Shown: positions 1-9,756 of the stretch, piece after piece
How the letters are laid out: the number at the start of each line of letters is the position of its first letter
Position numbering within the stretch: the stretch's first letter is position 1
DNA from: Pseudomonas nitroreducens NBRC 12694
Lineage (GTDB): Bacteria; Pseudomonadota; Gammaproteobacteria; Pseudomonadales; Pseudomonadaceae
NCBI RefSeq assembly: GCF_002091755.1
Contig: NZ_BDAI01000005.1
Span: 186,001-250,000 of the forward strand
Length of the DNA stretch: 64,000 bases
Direction: 5' to 3'
The notes under the pieces: generated by a model
Told to the model about the DNA's origin: nothing
The model's input: the letters and a program-made list of their open reading frames with translations, nothing else
Databases searched by the model: none
Program-made: the position numbers and the translations under genes

Positions 1-2
1 GC

Positions 3-266
3 ATCGACGTCAGCGGCGTGCAGGTCATCCTCAACGACAACCGCAACTACTGGAATCCGGGCGCCACGCTACCGCCGGGCATCCAGAAGAACCTCGCGCG
101 CGGCAAGCCTCTGCCACCAGGCATCGCGAAGAAGCTCGACGGTCGCCTGATCGGCCGTCTGCCCCACTACGACGGCTACGAGTGGCAGCAGGCAGGCACC
201 GACCTGCTGCTGGTGACCATCGCCACCGGCGTCATCTACGAAGTGCTGCATAACGTGCTGGATTGA
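3..266 (+). CDS. CigR-family protein, 5' end outside window
   Basis: The reading frame is open from the first bases of the window, so the gene starts upstream and only its last 87 codons are present. The visible part carries two copies of an LPPGI-type motif (LPPGIQKNLARGKPLPPGI), followed by a hydrophobic C-terminal segment (LLLVTIATGVIYEVL). This pattern is typical of proteins annotated as anti-virulence regulator CigR family, small membrane-associated proteins named after Salmonella CigR. A GTG at base 18 is an internal codon, not a convincing start, because family-like sequence precedes it. The function in Pseudomonas is unknown. The family call rests on motif recognition only. Confidence 0.7.
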   Translation: MDVSGVQVILNDNRNYWNPGATLPPGIQKNLARGKPLPPGIAKKLDGRLIGRLPHYDGYEWQQAGTDLLLVTIATGVIYEVLHNVLD

Positions 267-399
267 TTGGTTTGAGCTGCAGGAGAGGGTGATGCCGCGA
301 TCGCGACCACGGGGCGCTCCTGCAGGATTGACTCGGAACTCCGTCGGCCCGATCAGCCTCCAATCCTCGCCCTCCCACCGCTATCGCCGGAGTTTCCAC

Positions 400-1026
400 A
401 TGAGCCCGCAAGCCCCCGAATTCGACGGCCAGCGCTGGAGCAACGCCGAAGACGACCGCATCGAAGTCGTTGCAGCCGATCCCCATTGGCCACAACGATT
501 CGCCGAGGAAGCCGCCGCCATCGCCCAACAGGTCGAGCTCCCCGGTCTGGGTATCGAGCACATCGGCAGCACCGCCGTACCGGGGATGGATGCCAAGCCG
601 ATCATCGACATCCTCCTGCTGCCGCCGCCGGGCAGCGACCCGCACCGGCTCATCGAACCGCTGCAAGTGCTGGGTTATCAGTACTGGGCGGAGAATCCCG
701 ACACCTCGCGACTGTTCTTCGTCAAAGGCATGCCGCCGCTGGGCAGCGGGCGCACCCATCATGTCCACGTCATGGAGCTGAACGAAGCCTCGCGGCGACT
801 GCTGTTCCGCGACTGGCTGCGCACCCACCCCGACGACGCCCGACTCTACGCGCAGGTGAAACACGACCTGGCACAGCGCTTCCCCACCGACCGCGACGCC
901 TACACCGAAGGCAAGGACGAGGTCGTCGCGCAGATACTGGGGCGCGCGCTCAACCCGCCGGAGCACCACCGCGACGGCGACGCAGCCCACGGCGGCGAAA
1001 TCCAGGGACCGGACAGCCGGCGTTAA
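400..1026 (+). CDS. GrpB family protein (UPF0157 nucleotidyltransferase-like)
   Basis: This 208-residue protein belongs to the GrpB/UPF0157 family, which has a nucleotidyltransferase-like fold and is sometimes found fused to dephospho-CoA kinase. The signature is visible: an EVVAADPHWPQRF segment near residue 25, the core IGSTAVPGMDAKPIIDI near residue 55, then HHVHVME and a C-terminal R-rich helix. The start at 400 is chosen over an in-frame ATG at 289 because homology begins here and a CCGGAG ribosome site lies just upstream. The substrate is not known for the family. It stands alone between unrelated small genes. Confidence 0.88.
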   Translation: MSPQAPEFDGQRWSNAEDDRIEVVAADPHWPQRFAEEAAAIAQQVELPGLGIEHIGSTAVPGMDAKPIIDILLLPPPGSDPHRLIEPLQVLGYQYWAENPDTSRLFFVKGMPPLGSGRTHHVHVMELNEASRRLLFRDWLRTHPDDARLYAQVKHDLAQRFPTDRDAYTEGKDEVVAQILGRALNPPEHHRDGDAAHGGEIQGPDSRR

Positions 1027-1080
1027 TCCGCCGTTAATCCAGCCGGCCGAAGCTCGGGGCTCCCCTCAGGAGGAAGTCCC

Positions 1081-1284
1081 ATGCTCAAGCTCTCCGTGGT
1101 CACCTTCGCCTGCTTCACCCTGGTCGGCTGCGCCGACGCCCCGCACTACAACCACTTCGGTGCCATCGAATCGCCCGTGCGCGAATCCTTCGGCGAAGAC
1201 AACCTCGAACGCCAGCCCACCCGCGTGCGCCTGCAAAGCGACGATTATTCGGCGCAGCAACAGCGGATGATGTGGGGCCAGTGA
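1081..1284 (+). CDS. Small hypothetical lipoprotein
   Basis: A 67-residue ORF with a short hydrophobic N-terminus ending in a lipobox (LVGC, Cys17), so the mature protein would be a lipid-anchored peptide of about 50 residues. An AGGAGGAAG ribosome site sits at good spacing before the ATG. The mature part is polar, with no domain I recognise. Signal, lipobox and ribosome site argue for a real gene, but no function can be assigned. Confidence 0.65.
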   Translation: MLKLSVVTFACFTLVGCADAPHYNHFGAIESPVRESFGEDNLERQPTRVRLQSDDYSAQQQRMMWGQ

Positions 1285-1366
1285 CGTCGCAACACCTCGG
1301 CAGACCGCGCCAGCGGCTGCCGAGTGCGCTATAACGGCAACTCCCCAAGGCACAGGAATCGACGCC

Positions 1367-1588
1367 ATGGCCTTCGACTGGCACAGCGCCCCGATCACCC
1401 GGCAGACCCCGCTGGATAGCCACTACCGCAACACCCAGAACGTCCGCCGCTTCATGACCCAGCACTGCGGCGACGACTTCCATTTCGACCGCGCCTTCAT
1501 GACCTGGATACGCAGCGGCGCGCCAGCGGACATGGGCGCGGTGGTCGATGAGTGGCGGCGGCGCAGGGGCTGCGCGACCACTCGTTAA
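1367..1588 (+). CDS. DUF6434-like small protein
   Basis: This 73-residue protein begins FDWHSAPI and continues with SHYRNTQNVRRFM and FHFDRAFMTWI. I associate that pattern with the uncharacterised domain DUF6434, which also occurs fused to SAP-type DNA-binding domains in other bacteria. Nothing but the domain is present here. The stop codon overlaps the end of the convergent gene on the other strand by three bases. Function is unknown, and the family assignment is from memory of the motif. Confidence 0.7.
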   Translation: MAFDWHSAPITRQTPLDSHYRNTQNVRRFMTQHCGDDFHFDRAFMTWIRSGAPADMGAVVDEWRRRRGCATTR

Positions 1589-1995
1589 CAACCGATCCAC
1601 AGAGTAAAGCGGCCGTCGCGAATGGGCATGGCGCCCCGTACAACGCTGTAACGCACGGGCAGGACCCCACCCGCTCCGACGCCCAGACGATCAGCCAGCG
1701 CCAGTACTTCTTCGAAGGACACTTCCGGCAGGTACTTGTTGAAGGAGAAACTTTCTCCGCCAATCAGCACCTGCAGCGCGTAGACGTCATCGCGCTCTGC
1801 GTCATAAGCCATCAAGCCCTGTAGCTGAGCACCGGACGGTAATCGAAACAATGCGCGAACAAGCAAGGGGCCCAATTGCCCGGCCTGAGTCGCCATCAGC
1901 GGGATCAGAAAACATTCTTCCCGTCGCCCATCCTGCAACCGCCAAAGATCGCCCAACTCCAGGTGCTCTTCGGTGAACTGGTCCAGCCTGACCAT
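1585..1995 (-). CDS. Hypothetical protein next to selC
   Basis: A 136-residue protein with no family I recognise. The frame stays open much further upstream, to 2334, but that extension would translate the selC tRNA gene and cannot be protein. The start at 1995 is supported by an AGGAGG ribosome site about ten bases before the ATG (MVRLDQFTEEHLELGDLW). The C-terminal half contains a GGESFSFNKYLPEVSFEEVLALADRLG stretch suggesting a mixed alpha/beta fold. No signal peptide or membrane segment is apparent. It starts 103 bases past the 3' end of the tRNA gene on the same strand. Confidence 0.6.
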   Translation of the reverse strand: MVRLDQFTEEHLELGDLWRLQDGRREECFLIPLMATQAGQLGPLLVRALFRLPSGAQLQGLMAYDAERDDVYALQVLIGGESFSFNKYLPEVSFEEVLALADRLGVGAGGVLPVRYSVVRGAMPIRDGRFTLWIGC

Positions 1996-2098
1996 GGCCA
2001 GAGCCCTCCTGACGGCGCAGCCTTGATGATCCCAGGCAGACAATAGCTCATGCCTGCTCAGCCTGTGCCGAGGGCGGAAGAAGTCGAAACTGGGGAAT

Positions 2099-2194
2099 TG
2101 GCGGAAGGCAGTGAGAGTCGAACTCACCCAGGAACGGCTGCCGTCCCCCACCGGGTTTGAAGCCCGGCCACGCCACCGGGCGTGATTGCCTTCC
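2099..2194 (-). tRNA. selC: Selenocysteine tRNA, anticodon TCA, with encoded CCA
   Basis: Read on the minus strand, the 96 bases fold into the elongated tRNA-Sec form. There is an 8-bp acceptor stem (GGAAGGCA with TGCCTTCC), an anticodon arm CCGGG-CTTCAAA-CCCGG with TCA at 2158-2160, a long GC-rich variable arm, a T arm GTGAG-TTCGACT-CTCAC, and GCCA at the 3' end (CCA at 2099-2101). The UGA-reading anticodon, the eight-pair acceptor stem and the long variable arm separate it from tRNA-Ser. It supplies Sec-tRNA to SelA and SelB, encoded 3-6 kb away, for decoding the UGA in fdnG. Confidence 0.97.
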
Positions 2195-2440
2195 CTGGTC
2201 AGAAGCCGGCTGCGCAAATGCAGCGGCGAAAGCGGGAGCCCGGATGTTGCCATTGTTGCCACGCTGGATGCCAGCGCAGTGATGCCGCAGCGCTGGCTGG
2301 AACGTGACGCCATTCCCCGCAGTCCGTCATACAAATATGGCCAAGTACAATCAAATTGCTATTTAATGGCCAGAAAAAGACGGCAATCTGGCTGCCCGTG
2401 CTCTAACCTCGCTAGCAGTAACCCAGGGAGCTATAACGGC

Positions 2441-2911
2441 ATGAAGCCCACTCTACCTATCCTCGAGATTTGCCCACATCAGGGCATCGGCCCGGTCTGT
2501 CTGGGCGACACGCGAGCCATGGCGCGCGACGCGCTGGCTGCCGCCGGTTTCCCGCTGGAATCGTCCAACGGGCCAACGGACTACTTCTGCCAGGCGGCGA
2601 TCCAGGCCGAATGCGATGAGCAAGGGCTGGTCTGGTTCATCGGTATCTCCCAGAACGAGCGATACCTCGCTCGCTACCAGGGTGTGGACGTGTTTTCGCT
2701 GTCAGCCGGCGATCTGTTCTCGTTGATCGCCTCGACGGATGACTCCGGCGCCCACGAATTCACCGACAGTGAATACCTGTTCCCCGGCCAGATCATCACG
2801 TTGTGGGATGCGGACGAACAATACGACCGCCAGGGCAACGAGACGCGCCCCGTCTGGGCCCAGGTGGGCATCGGCAACTCCGCTTATGCCGAAGCGATCG
2901 CGGCCATTTGA
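2441..2911 (+). CDS. Hypothetical protein (156 aa)
   Basis: No family recognised. The protein is acidic, soluble-looking and lacks a signal peptide; it begins MKPTLPILEICPHQGIGPVCLG and ends with a helix. The GIGPVCLGDTRAMARDAL opening resembles small orphan proteins found near secretion or immunity loci, but this is only an impression. The ATG at 2441 is preferred over the longer open frame from 2186 because an AGGGAG ribosome site lies ten bases upstream and the longer frame would run through the selC region on the opposite strand. The upstream 100 bases (2330-2430) are AT-rich and may hold the promoter. Confidence 0.65.
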   Translation: MKPTLPILEICPHQGIGPVCLGDTRAMARDALAAAGFPLESSNGPTDYFCQAAIQAECDEQGLVWFIGISQNERYLARYQGVDVFSLSAGDLFSLIASTDDSGAHEFTDSEYLFPGQIITLWDADEQYDRQGNETRPVWAQVGIGNSAYAEAIAAI

Positions 2912-2976
2912 GCCACTGGCGGACTTTGTGGCGCCTGGGGCTCTATGCTTGTCCCGCACGCTGACAAGGGAACTCC

Positions 2977-4431
2977 ATGCTGAACGCCAAACTCACCAGG
3001 GCACTGCTCTGGGTAGTCATCGTCATCCTCGCCATCGTCGTACTGGCACTGGGGCTGCGGGTCGCCGCGCTGCGCAACATCCCGCCGCTGGAGCCCTGGC
3101 ATACCTGGGTACCGAACGACCTGCGCAGCAACGAAATCGACCACCTGGACTGGACCGGTTACCTGGCCGCCGAAGACAGGCTCATGCAGGCCATGCGCAA
3201 GGAAATGGCGGCCAGCCTGCAGCCCTTCGAGCGGGTGGCCTACAACCGCTATTTCGATAAGAGCGAGGTCTACCCCGGCCACTTCGCCACCGACTGGAAC
3301 CGTTCCTACGAGATGCATCCAGCCGGCGAAGTGCGCGGCGCGGCAGTGCTGTTGCATGGGCTGACCGATTCACCCTATAGCCTGCGCCACCTGGGCGAGC
3401 ACCTGCGGCAACAGGGTTTCGTGGTCATCGCGATCCGCATGCCGGGCCACGGCACGGTACCCGCCGGGCTGACCGATGCGGACTGGGAAGACTGGATGGC
3501 CGCCACCCGGCTGGCTGTGCGCGAGGCATCAGCGCGATTGCCCAAGGGCGCACCGCTGCTGATGGTGGGCTTCTCCAACGGTGGCGCACTGGCGATGAAG
3601 TACAGCCTGGATGCACTGGACGACGCGAGCCTGGTCATGCCGAAGCAACTGGTGCTGATCTCGCCGATGATCGGCGTCACCCGTTACGCCCAGTTCGCCG
3701 GGTTCGCCGGTTTGCCAGCGCTATTGCCGGCCTTCGCCAAGGCGGCGTGGCTCAACGTACTCCCGGAGTTCAACCCCTTCAAATACAACTCCTTCCCCAT
3801 CGCCGCAGCACGCCAGACGGTGGAGTTGACCGACGCTGTCCAGCGCAGTCTGGAGAGCGCCAATCGCCGCGGCAGCCTCGCTCGCCTGCCATCGATCCTC
3901 ACGTTCCAGTCCCTGGCCGATAGCACCGTCAGCACTCCAGCGGTGATCAGCAACCTGTACGACCGGCTGCCGGACAACGGTAGCGAACTGGTGCTGTTCG
4001 ACCTCAACCGCTCGCTGAACTACGGCCCACTGCTGCGCCCGGAAATGGCCACACTGGGCGACCGCCTGCTGCCGGAGCGCCAGCGCAACTACGACCTGAC
4101 GGTAATCTCCAACAGCCCGCTGGGCAGCCAGGTTGCAGCTCTGCATACGCCTGCCCACAGCCAGCGACAGGAGAGCCAGCCGCTGGCGGCGAGCTACCCA
4201 TCGGACCTGTTCTCCCTGTCCCACGTGGCGCTGCCCTTCCCGCCCAACGATGCGCTGTATGGCCAGCACCCGGACCCATCGGAAGACTTCGGCATCCACC
4301 TGGGCACCCTCACGCCCCGCGGTGAGCGGGGCGTACTGATCGTCGGACTGGACCTGTTCCAGCGCGTGACGTCCAACCCGTTCTATGACTACCTCGTGCA
4401 ACGGGTGGATCAGGTTTTGCCATCACGCTAA
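2977..4431 (+). CDS. Membrane-anchored alpha/beta hydrolase
   Basis: A 484-residue serine hydrolase. Residues 8-28 form a hydrophobic signal-anchor (LLWVVIVILAIVVLALGL), so the catalytic domain is probably periplasmic or membrane-bound. The oxyanion region reads VLLHGLTDSPYS (near residue 118), and the nucleophile elbow is GFSNGG with Ser200. An HG-type loop and late Asp/His candidates complete the fold. It resembles carboxylesterase/lysophospholipase-type proteins, but the substrate cannot be read from the sequence. It is longer than the usual 280-330 residues, with about 100 extra residues before the core and a long C-terminal part. A ribosome site (AAGGGA) precedes the ATG. Confidence 0.85.
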   Translation: MLNAKLTRALLWVVIVILAIVVLALGLRVAALRNIPPLEPWHTWVPNDLRSNEIDHLDWTGYLAAEDRLMQAMRKEMAASLQPFERVAYNRYFDKSEVYPGHFATDWNRSYEMHPAGEVRGAAVLLHGLTDSPYSLRHLGEHLRQQGFVVIAIRMPGHGTVPAGLTDADWEDWMAATRLAVREASARLPKGAPLLMVGFSNGGALAMKYSLDALDDASLVMPKQLVLISPMIGVTRYAQFAGFAGLPALLPAFAKAAWLNVLPEFNPFKYNSFPIAAARQTVELTDAVQRSLESANRRGSLARLPSILTFQSLADSTVSTPAVISNLYDRLPDNGSELVLFDLNRSLNYGPLLRPEMATLGDRLLPERQRNYDLTVISNSPLGSQVAALHTPAHSQRQESQPLAASYPSDLFSLSHVALPFPPNDALYGQHPDPSEDFGIHLGTLTPRGERGVLIVGLDLFQRVTSNPFYDYLVQRVDQVLPSR

Positions 4432-4608
4432 CGCCCGCCCATGCCCGGCAAGGCGGCGGTCAGCTGTCGGTGATAAACCGCCGAATCAGCCAGGAACGCA
4501 TTGGGCCCACTTCCCGCAAGAGAACAAGGCTATCGAAGGACGCGGGGATAGAGTGTTCAGAAGGCCTCTTCGGCGGTACCAAACAAGCATTGGCGCTAAC
4601 CGCGCGGC
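4432..4608. other. Gap without recognisable gene
   Basis: The 177 bases between the hydrolase stop and the convergent toxin gene contain no convincing ORF, tRNA or terminator. Short open frames crossing it are out-of-frame readings of the neighbours. Confidence 0.5.
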
Positions 4609-4911
4609 TCACTGTTGATGGCGTCGATCCTCGCTCAATGGAGGCCACATCCTGGATGTGTGCACCAGTGCGAGAACCCACAGAGCGTCGGCCTCGATCT
4701 GATAGACGAGCCGGTAGCTCTCATGGGGAATCAGCTCACGCGTGCCGGGAATTCGGCCGGGCTTGCCCATCATCGGGAAGCTCCTGAGCCTGGCGGCGGT
4801 AGTGCTGAAAAGGATGTCCAACTGCGCGGCAGCGCCTGGGTTCTCGGAGGCAAGGTATTCCCAGATATCGAGACGATCCTGCTGGGCATCCCGCGTCCAG
4901 AAGACCTTCAT
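4609..4911 (-). CDS. ParE/RelE-superfamily toxin of a type II TA module
   Basis: A 100-residue protein with the RelE/ParE fold signature: MKVFWTRDAQQDRLDIWEYL at the start, an IPGTRELIPHESYRLVYQ strand and a C-terminal hydrophobic strand (LWVLALVHTSRMWP). ParE members poison gyrase and RelE members cleave mRNA. The 'GTRELI...YRLVYQI' pattern fits the ParE-like side, but the target cannot be settled here. Its start codon overlaps the upstream antitoxin stop by four bases, the usual translational coupling of such pairs. The pair lies in the accessory-looking stretch between selC and selB. Confidence 0.9.
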   Translation of the reverse strand: MKVFWTRDAQQDRLDIWEYLASENPGAAAQLDILFSTTAARLRSFPMMGKPGRIPGTRELIPHESYRLVYQIEADALWVLALVHTSRMWPPLSEDRRHQQ

Positions 4912-5186
4912 TTACGCTGGGTTGCCCTTGATCGAAGCGCCGCAAATACCGCCTCGACTTCTTCGTCCGAACGCCCGTCTCCCACAGCCATCGAAGCACG
5001 CCCCGCCTCGACCTTGGCCTGCAGATACTCCTCGTAGTCTTGAGCCTGGCGCTGCTGGCGTATGAAATCCCGCATCAGTTCGCGCATGACCTGAGACGCA
5101 GGGCGATGAGCCGCCTCGGCGGCGGCCATGAACTCGGCGCGCAACTCGGGTTCGAGCTTCATGGTGAATACGGCTTCTTTGCTCAT
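4908..5186 (-). CDS. Antitoxin, ribbon-helix-helix type
   Basis: A 92-residue partner of the downstream toxin. The first 45 residues (EAVFTMKLEPELRAEFMAAA, then ASQVMRELMRDFI) match a ribbon-helix-helix DNA-binding domain. The charged C-terminal half (DYEEYLQAKVEAGRASM) resembles toxin-binding tails. The ATG at 5186 is chosen because the domain begins there; an upstream in-frame start at 5234 would translate the operator. The neighbouring GTATATAC repeat upstream suggests autoregulation. Confidence 0.88.
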   Translation of the reverse strand: MSKEAVFTMKLEPELRAEFMAAAEAAHRPASQVMRELMRDFIRQQRQAQDYEEYLQAKVEAGRASMAVGDGRSDEEVEAVFAALRSRATQRK

Positions 5187-5211
5187 GGGGGAATTACCTG
5201 GTGATGAAAAA

Positions 5212-5230
5212 GTATATACCTCGTATATAC
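5212..5230. promoter_or_regulatory. Probable autoregulatory operator of the TA operon
   Basis: Two identical self-palindromic octamers, GTATATAC at 5212-5219 and 5223-5230, are separated by three bases, so their centres are 11 bp apart, one helical turn. They lie 26-44 bases upstream of the antitoxin start in a GC-rich genome. Tandem palindromes at one-turn spacing are the usual target of ribbon-helix-helix antitoxins. The site is seen directly; the function is inferred. Confidence 0.7.
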
Positions 5231-5285
5231 CCACCTCACTGTAGGCGATCCCCCCTGTTCAGCGGAATCCGCTTCCGACCAATAG

Positions 5286-7204
<1,919 letters not shown>

Positions 7205-7208
<4 letters not shown>

Positions 7209-8611
7209 GCCTCGCCCTCGGCCAGCATCGGCAGTTGCGCGACGAAACCGGGCTCGTCGTCGAGCTGACGCAGGTCGAGCCATAGCGCGTCGTCGTCGAT
7301 GCGGCCGAGCACCGGGATGGGCAGGCAGCGCAGGCGCTCTTCGAGGTCGAGCAATGCGCGGCCACGCTGACGCTTGGGCTGGTTCGGTCGCAGGCACAAT
7401 GCAGCGCTGGGCAGCCGCGCAACCGGCTGCGCGCCGCTGCCGATCATGCCCAGGGCATCCACGGCGCTGACGCTCCAGCGATCGCCAAGCAGCGCAGCGA
7501 AGGCCGGCGCAAGTCGTTGCGCCTGGGTGCGGATATCGGCCTGCGGCCGGCTGAGCAAGCGCAGGCTGGTAAGGCGCTCGGCGAGGCGGTCGGGGTCGCG
7601 GTAGAGATTGAGCACGGCCTCCAGCGCGGCGAGGGTCAGCTTGTCCACGCGCAAGGCACGCTTGAGCGGGTTCTTCTTGATCCGTCCGATCAGTTCCTTG
7701 CTGCCGAGTATCAGCCCGGCCTGTGGACCGCCGAGCAGTTTGTCGCCACTGAAGGTGACGATGTCGGCGCCGTCGCGCAGGGCTTCCTGCACGGTTGGCT
7801 CCTTTGGCAGCCCCCAGCGGGTGAGGTCGACCAGGGTGCCGCTGCCCAGATCCTCCAGCAGCGGCAAGCCATGGGCGTGGGCGATCTGTGCCAGTTGCGG
7901 CGTCGGCACGCTGGCAGTGAAGCCCTGCACGCTGTAGTTGCTGGTGTGCACGCGCATCAGCAGCCCGGAGCGCGGGCCGATGACGGCTTCGTAATCCTTG
8001 GCGTGGGTGCGGTTGGTGGTGCCGACCTCGACCAGCTTCACCCCGGCGCGGGACATGATGTCGGGGATGCGGAAGGCGCCCCCGATCTCGATCAGCTCGC
8101 CACGGGAAATGATCCCCTCCTTGCGCGCGCCCAGGCTGTTGAGCGCCAGCAGCACGGCGGCGGCGTTGTTGTTGACCACGGTGACGGCCTCGGCGCCGGT
8201 GAGCTCGCGGATCAGCCCGGTGATGAGGTCGTCGCGGTCGCCACGCTTGCCGGTGGCGAGGTCGAATTCGAGGTTGAGCGGGTAGCGCGCCGCCATCGTG
8301 ATGGCTTCGATGGCCTCCGCCGGCAACAGCGCGCGGCCGAGGTTGGTGTGCAGCACGGTACCGGTGAGGTTGAACACCCGGCGCACGCGGCTGGCGTGGT
8401 GCGCGGCGAGGCGTTCGCCGGCGCGGCCAGCGAGCACGGACTCTTCCAGCTCGACTGCTGCCAGTTGGCCATGGCGCGCGGGGTCACGCAGCTCGTCTAG
8501 CAGGTCGCGCAGGGTCTTGAGCAGGGCCTCACGGCCATAGCGTTGCTGCAGCGGCTGGCAGGCCGGGCTGCGCAGCAGGCGGTCGATGGAAGGCAGGCGT
8601 ACCGAGGTCAT
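7205..8611 (-). CDS. selA: L-seryl-tRNA(Sec) selenium transferase
   Basis: This PLP enzyme converts Ser-tRNA(Sec) to Sec-tRNA(Sec) using selenophosphate. It has 468 residues, close to E. coli SelA (463). The PLP lysine lies in TFSGDKLLGGPQAG at Lys291, and the N-terminal tRNA-binding domain (PSIDRLLRSPACQPL) is intact. Its last base triplet overlaps the selB start by four bases, so the two are translationally coupled. The selenophosphate synthetase gene selD is not in the window. Confidence 0.97.
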
Positions 8612-8649
8612 GGACGAACCTTAATGCGGAGTCGATGGCTGGAGTCAGT

Positions 8650-8686
8650 GTAGGGCGGATAACGCGTGCCGCGTTATGCGCCCTAC
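8650..8686. repeat. Palindromic repeat, GTAGGGCG/GCGTTAT family
   Basis: A 37-base near-perfect hairpin between selA and fdhE, with arms GTAGGGCG-GATAACGC and GCGTTAT-GCGCCCTAC. Related copies with the same arm ends occur at 43164-43245. It could act as a transcript-stabilising or attenuating hairpin in the fdhE-selA transcript. Confidence 0.75.
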
Positions 8687-8697
8687 GAAGAGCAGAT

Positions 8698-9630
8698 TCA
8701 GCCACCGCCACCCGGCGCCAGCAGCAGGTTTGGCGCGCTGCGCAAATAGCCGTCCTCGGCGAGGCGAATGTCCAGGGCGAGGCTGGCCAGGTCGTCCGCC
8801 TGGGGTTCCGCGTGCTTGTCGTGCTGCAGGTAGAACTGCTTGAGGTAGGACTGGCAGCCAGGGCAGGTTTCGGCCTTGAGCGGCGCCTGGTCGCTGGCCA
8901 CGCCTTCGCGCTGCAATGAGTAGTAGGCCAGCCCCTTGCTCTCGGCGCAGTGGCTGCACTTCACGCGCACGTAGTGCCATTCGCAGGAGCACAGCGAGCA
9001 GGCCAGATAACGCAGCCCGGCGTGCTTGCCCTGGTGGCGGATCATCCCGGCCACCGGCGGCGCGCCGCAGGCCGGGCAGAGGGCCTGGCTGTCGGATTCC
9101 ACCAGGGTGTCTTCCGGCAGTTGCAGCAGCCACTGGCTGAAGGCGACCTGCAGTACGGCGCCGAGGAAGGGCACCAGGGCTGGCGGCAGCAGGTCGAACT
9201 GGCCGTTGAGCAGGCCCAGTGCCCAGGCCTTGCGCTGGCCGGAGTCGGCGTTGCGCAGTGTCTTCAGCGCCTCGACCACGGCCGGGTTGGCGGTGAGCTC
9301 ATAGGCATCGAGGAAAGCATCCAGCAGCGGCAGCCAGGCACCTTCGCGCACCAGGACTTCGTAGGCCAGCGGCGGCATGCGGTGTTCCTGGCTGCGGGCC
9401 AGCGCGGCGGCATCCGGCGTGGGCAGGAACAGCTTGCGGTCCAGCAGCACCTGCTGAGCGTCGCAGACCCCGGCAATCAGCTCCAGGTAGCCCTGCAGCG
9501 GATTATCCGGTGCCAGTTCGCGCAGGCGTGCGGCGCGGCGGGAGAACAGGTCTTGGAGAGGGAGATTGAACAGCGGCGGGATGTTTGCGGCAGCTTCGAT
9601 CTGCCCGGGTTCAAGAATTCGGCCTGACAC
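8698..9630 (-). CDS. fdhE: Formate dehydrogenase accessory protein FdhE
   Basis: FdhE is a cytoplasmic iron-binding factor needed for maturation of the respiratory formate dehydrogenase. The 310-residue protein has the expected rubredoxin-like C-terminal half with CPAC, CSLCSCEWHYVRVKCSHC and CPGC pairs, and an all-helical N-terminal half. The start is a GTG at 9630 preceded by AGGAG six bases upstream. The length matches E. coli FdhE (309). It lies between the fdn structural genes and selA on the same strand, so it probably belongs to the same expression unit. Confidence 0.95.
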   Translation of the reverse strand: MSGRILEPGQIEAAANIPPLFNLPLQDLFSRRAARLRELAPDNPLQGYLELIAGVCDAQQVLLDRKLFLPTPDAAALARSQEHRMPPLAYEVLVREGAWLPLLDAFLDAYELTANPAVVEALKTLRNADSGQRKAWALGLLNGQFDLLPPALVPFLGAVLQVAFSQWLLQLPEDTLVESDSQALCPACGAPPVAGMIRHQGKHAGLRYLACSLCSCEWHYVRVKCSHCAESKGLAYYSLQREGVASDQAPLKAETCPGCQSYLKQFYLQHDKHAEPQADDLASLALDIRLAEDGYLRSAPNLLLAPGGGG

Positions 9631-9669
9631 GCAGGACTCCTTGTTGGGTTCGGAGCGGGGCCTGAATAG

Positions 9670-9705
9670 CCCCTCTCCCTAGCCCTCTCCCGGAAGAGAG
9701 AGGGG
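9670..9705. repeat. CCCTCTCCC-type palindromic repeat
   Basis: A short intergenic palindrome with arms CCCCTCTC (9670-9677) and GAGAGGGG (9698-9705), lying between fdnI and fdhE. It is one of several CCCTCnCCC hairpins in the window (see 33322-33363 and 62708-62834). Confidence 0.6.
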
Positions 9706-9756
9706 ATGGTTCGTGCCGGCGAGTGCACTGGCCTCAGCCGGCGATTACGTCGAGGG

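Noticed and set aside
2000..2334. N-terminal extension of the 136-residue gene through selC
   Set aside because: It would translate the tRNA gene; a strong ribosome site marks the ATG at 1995.
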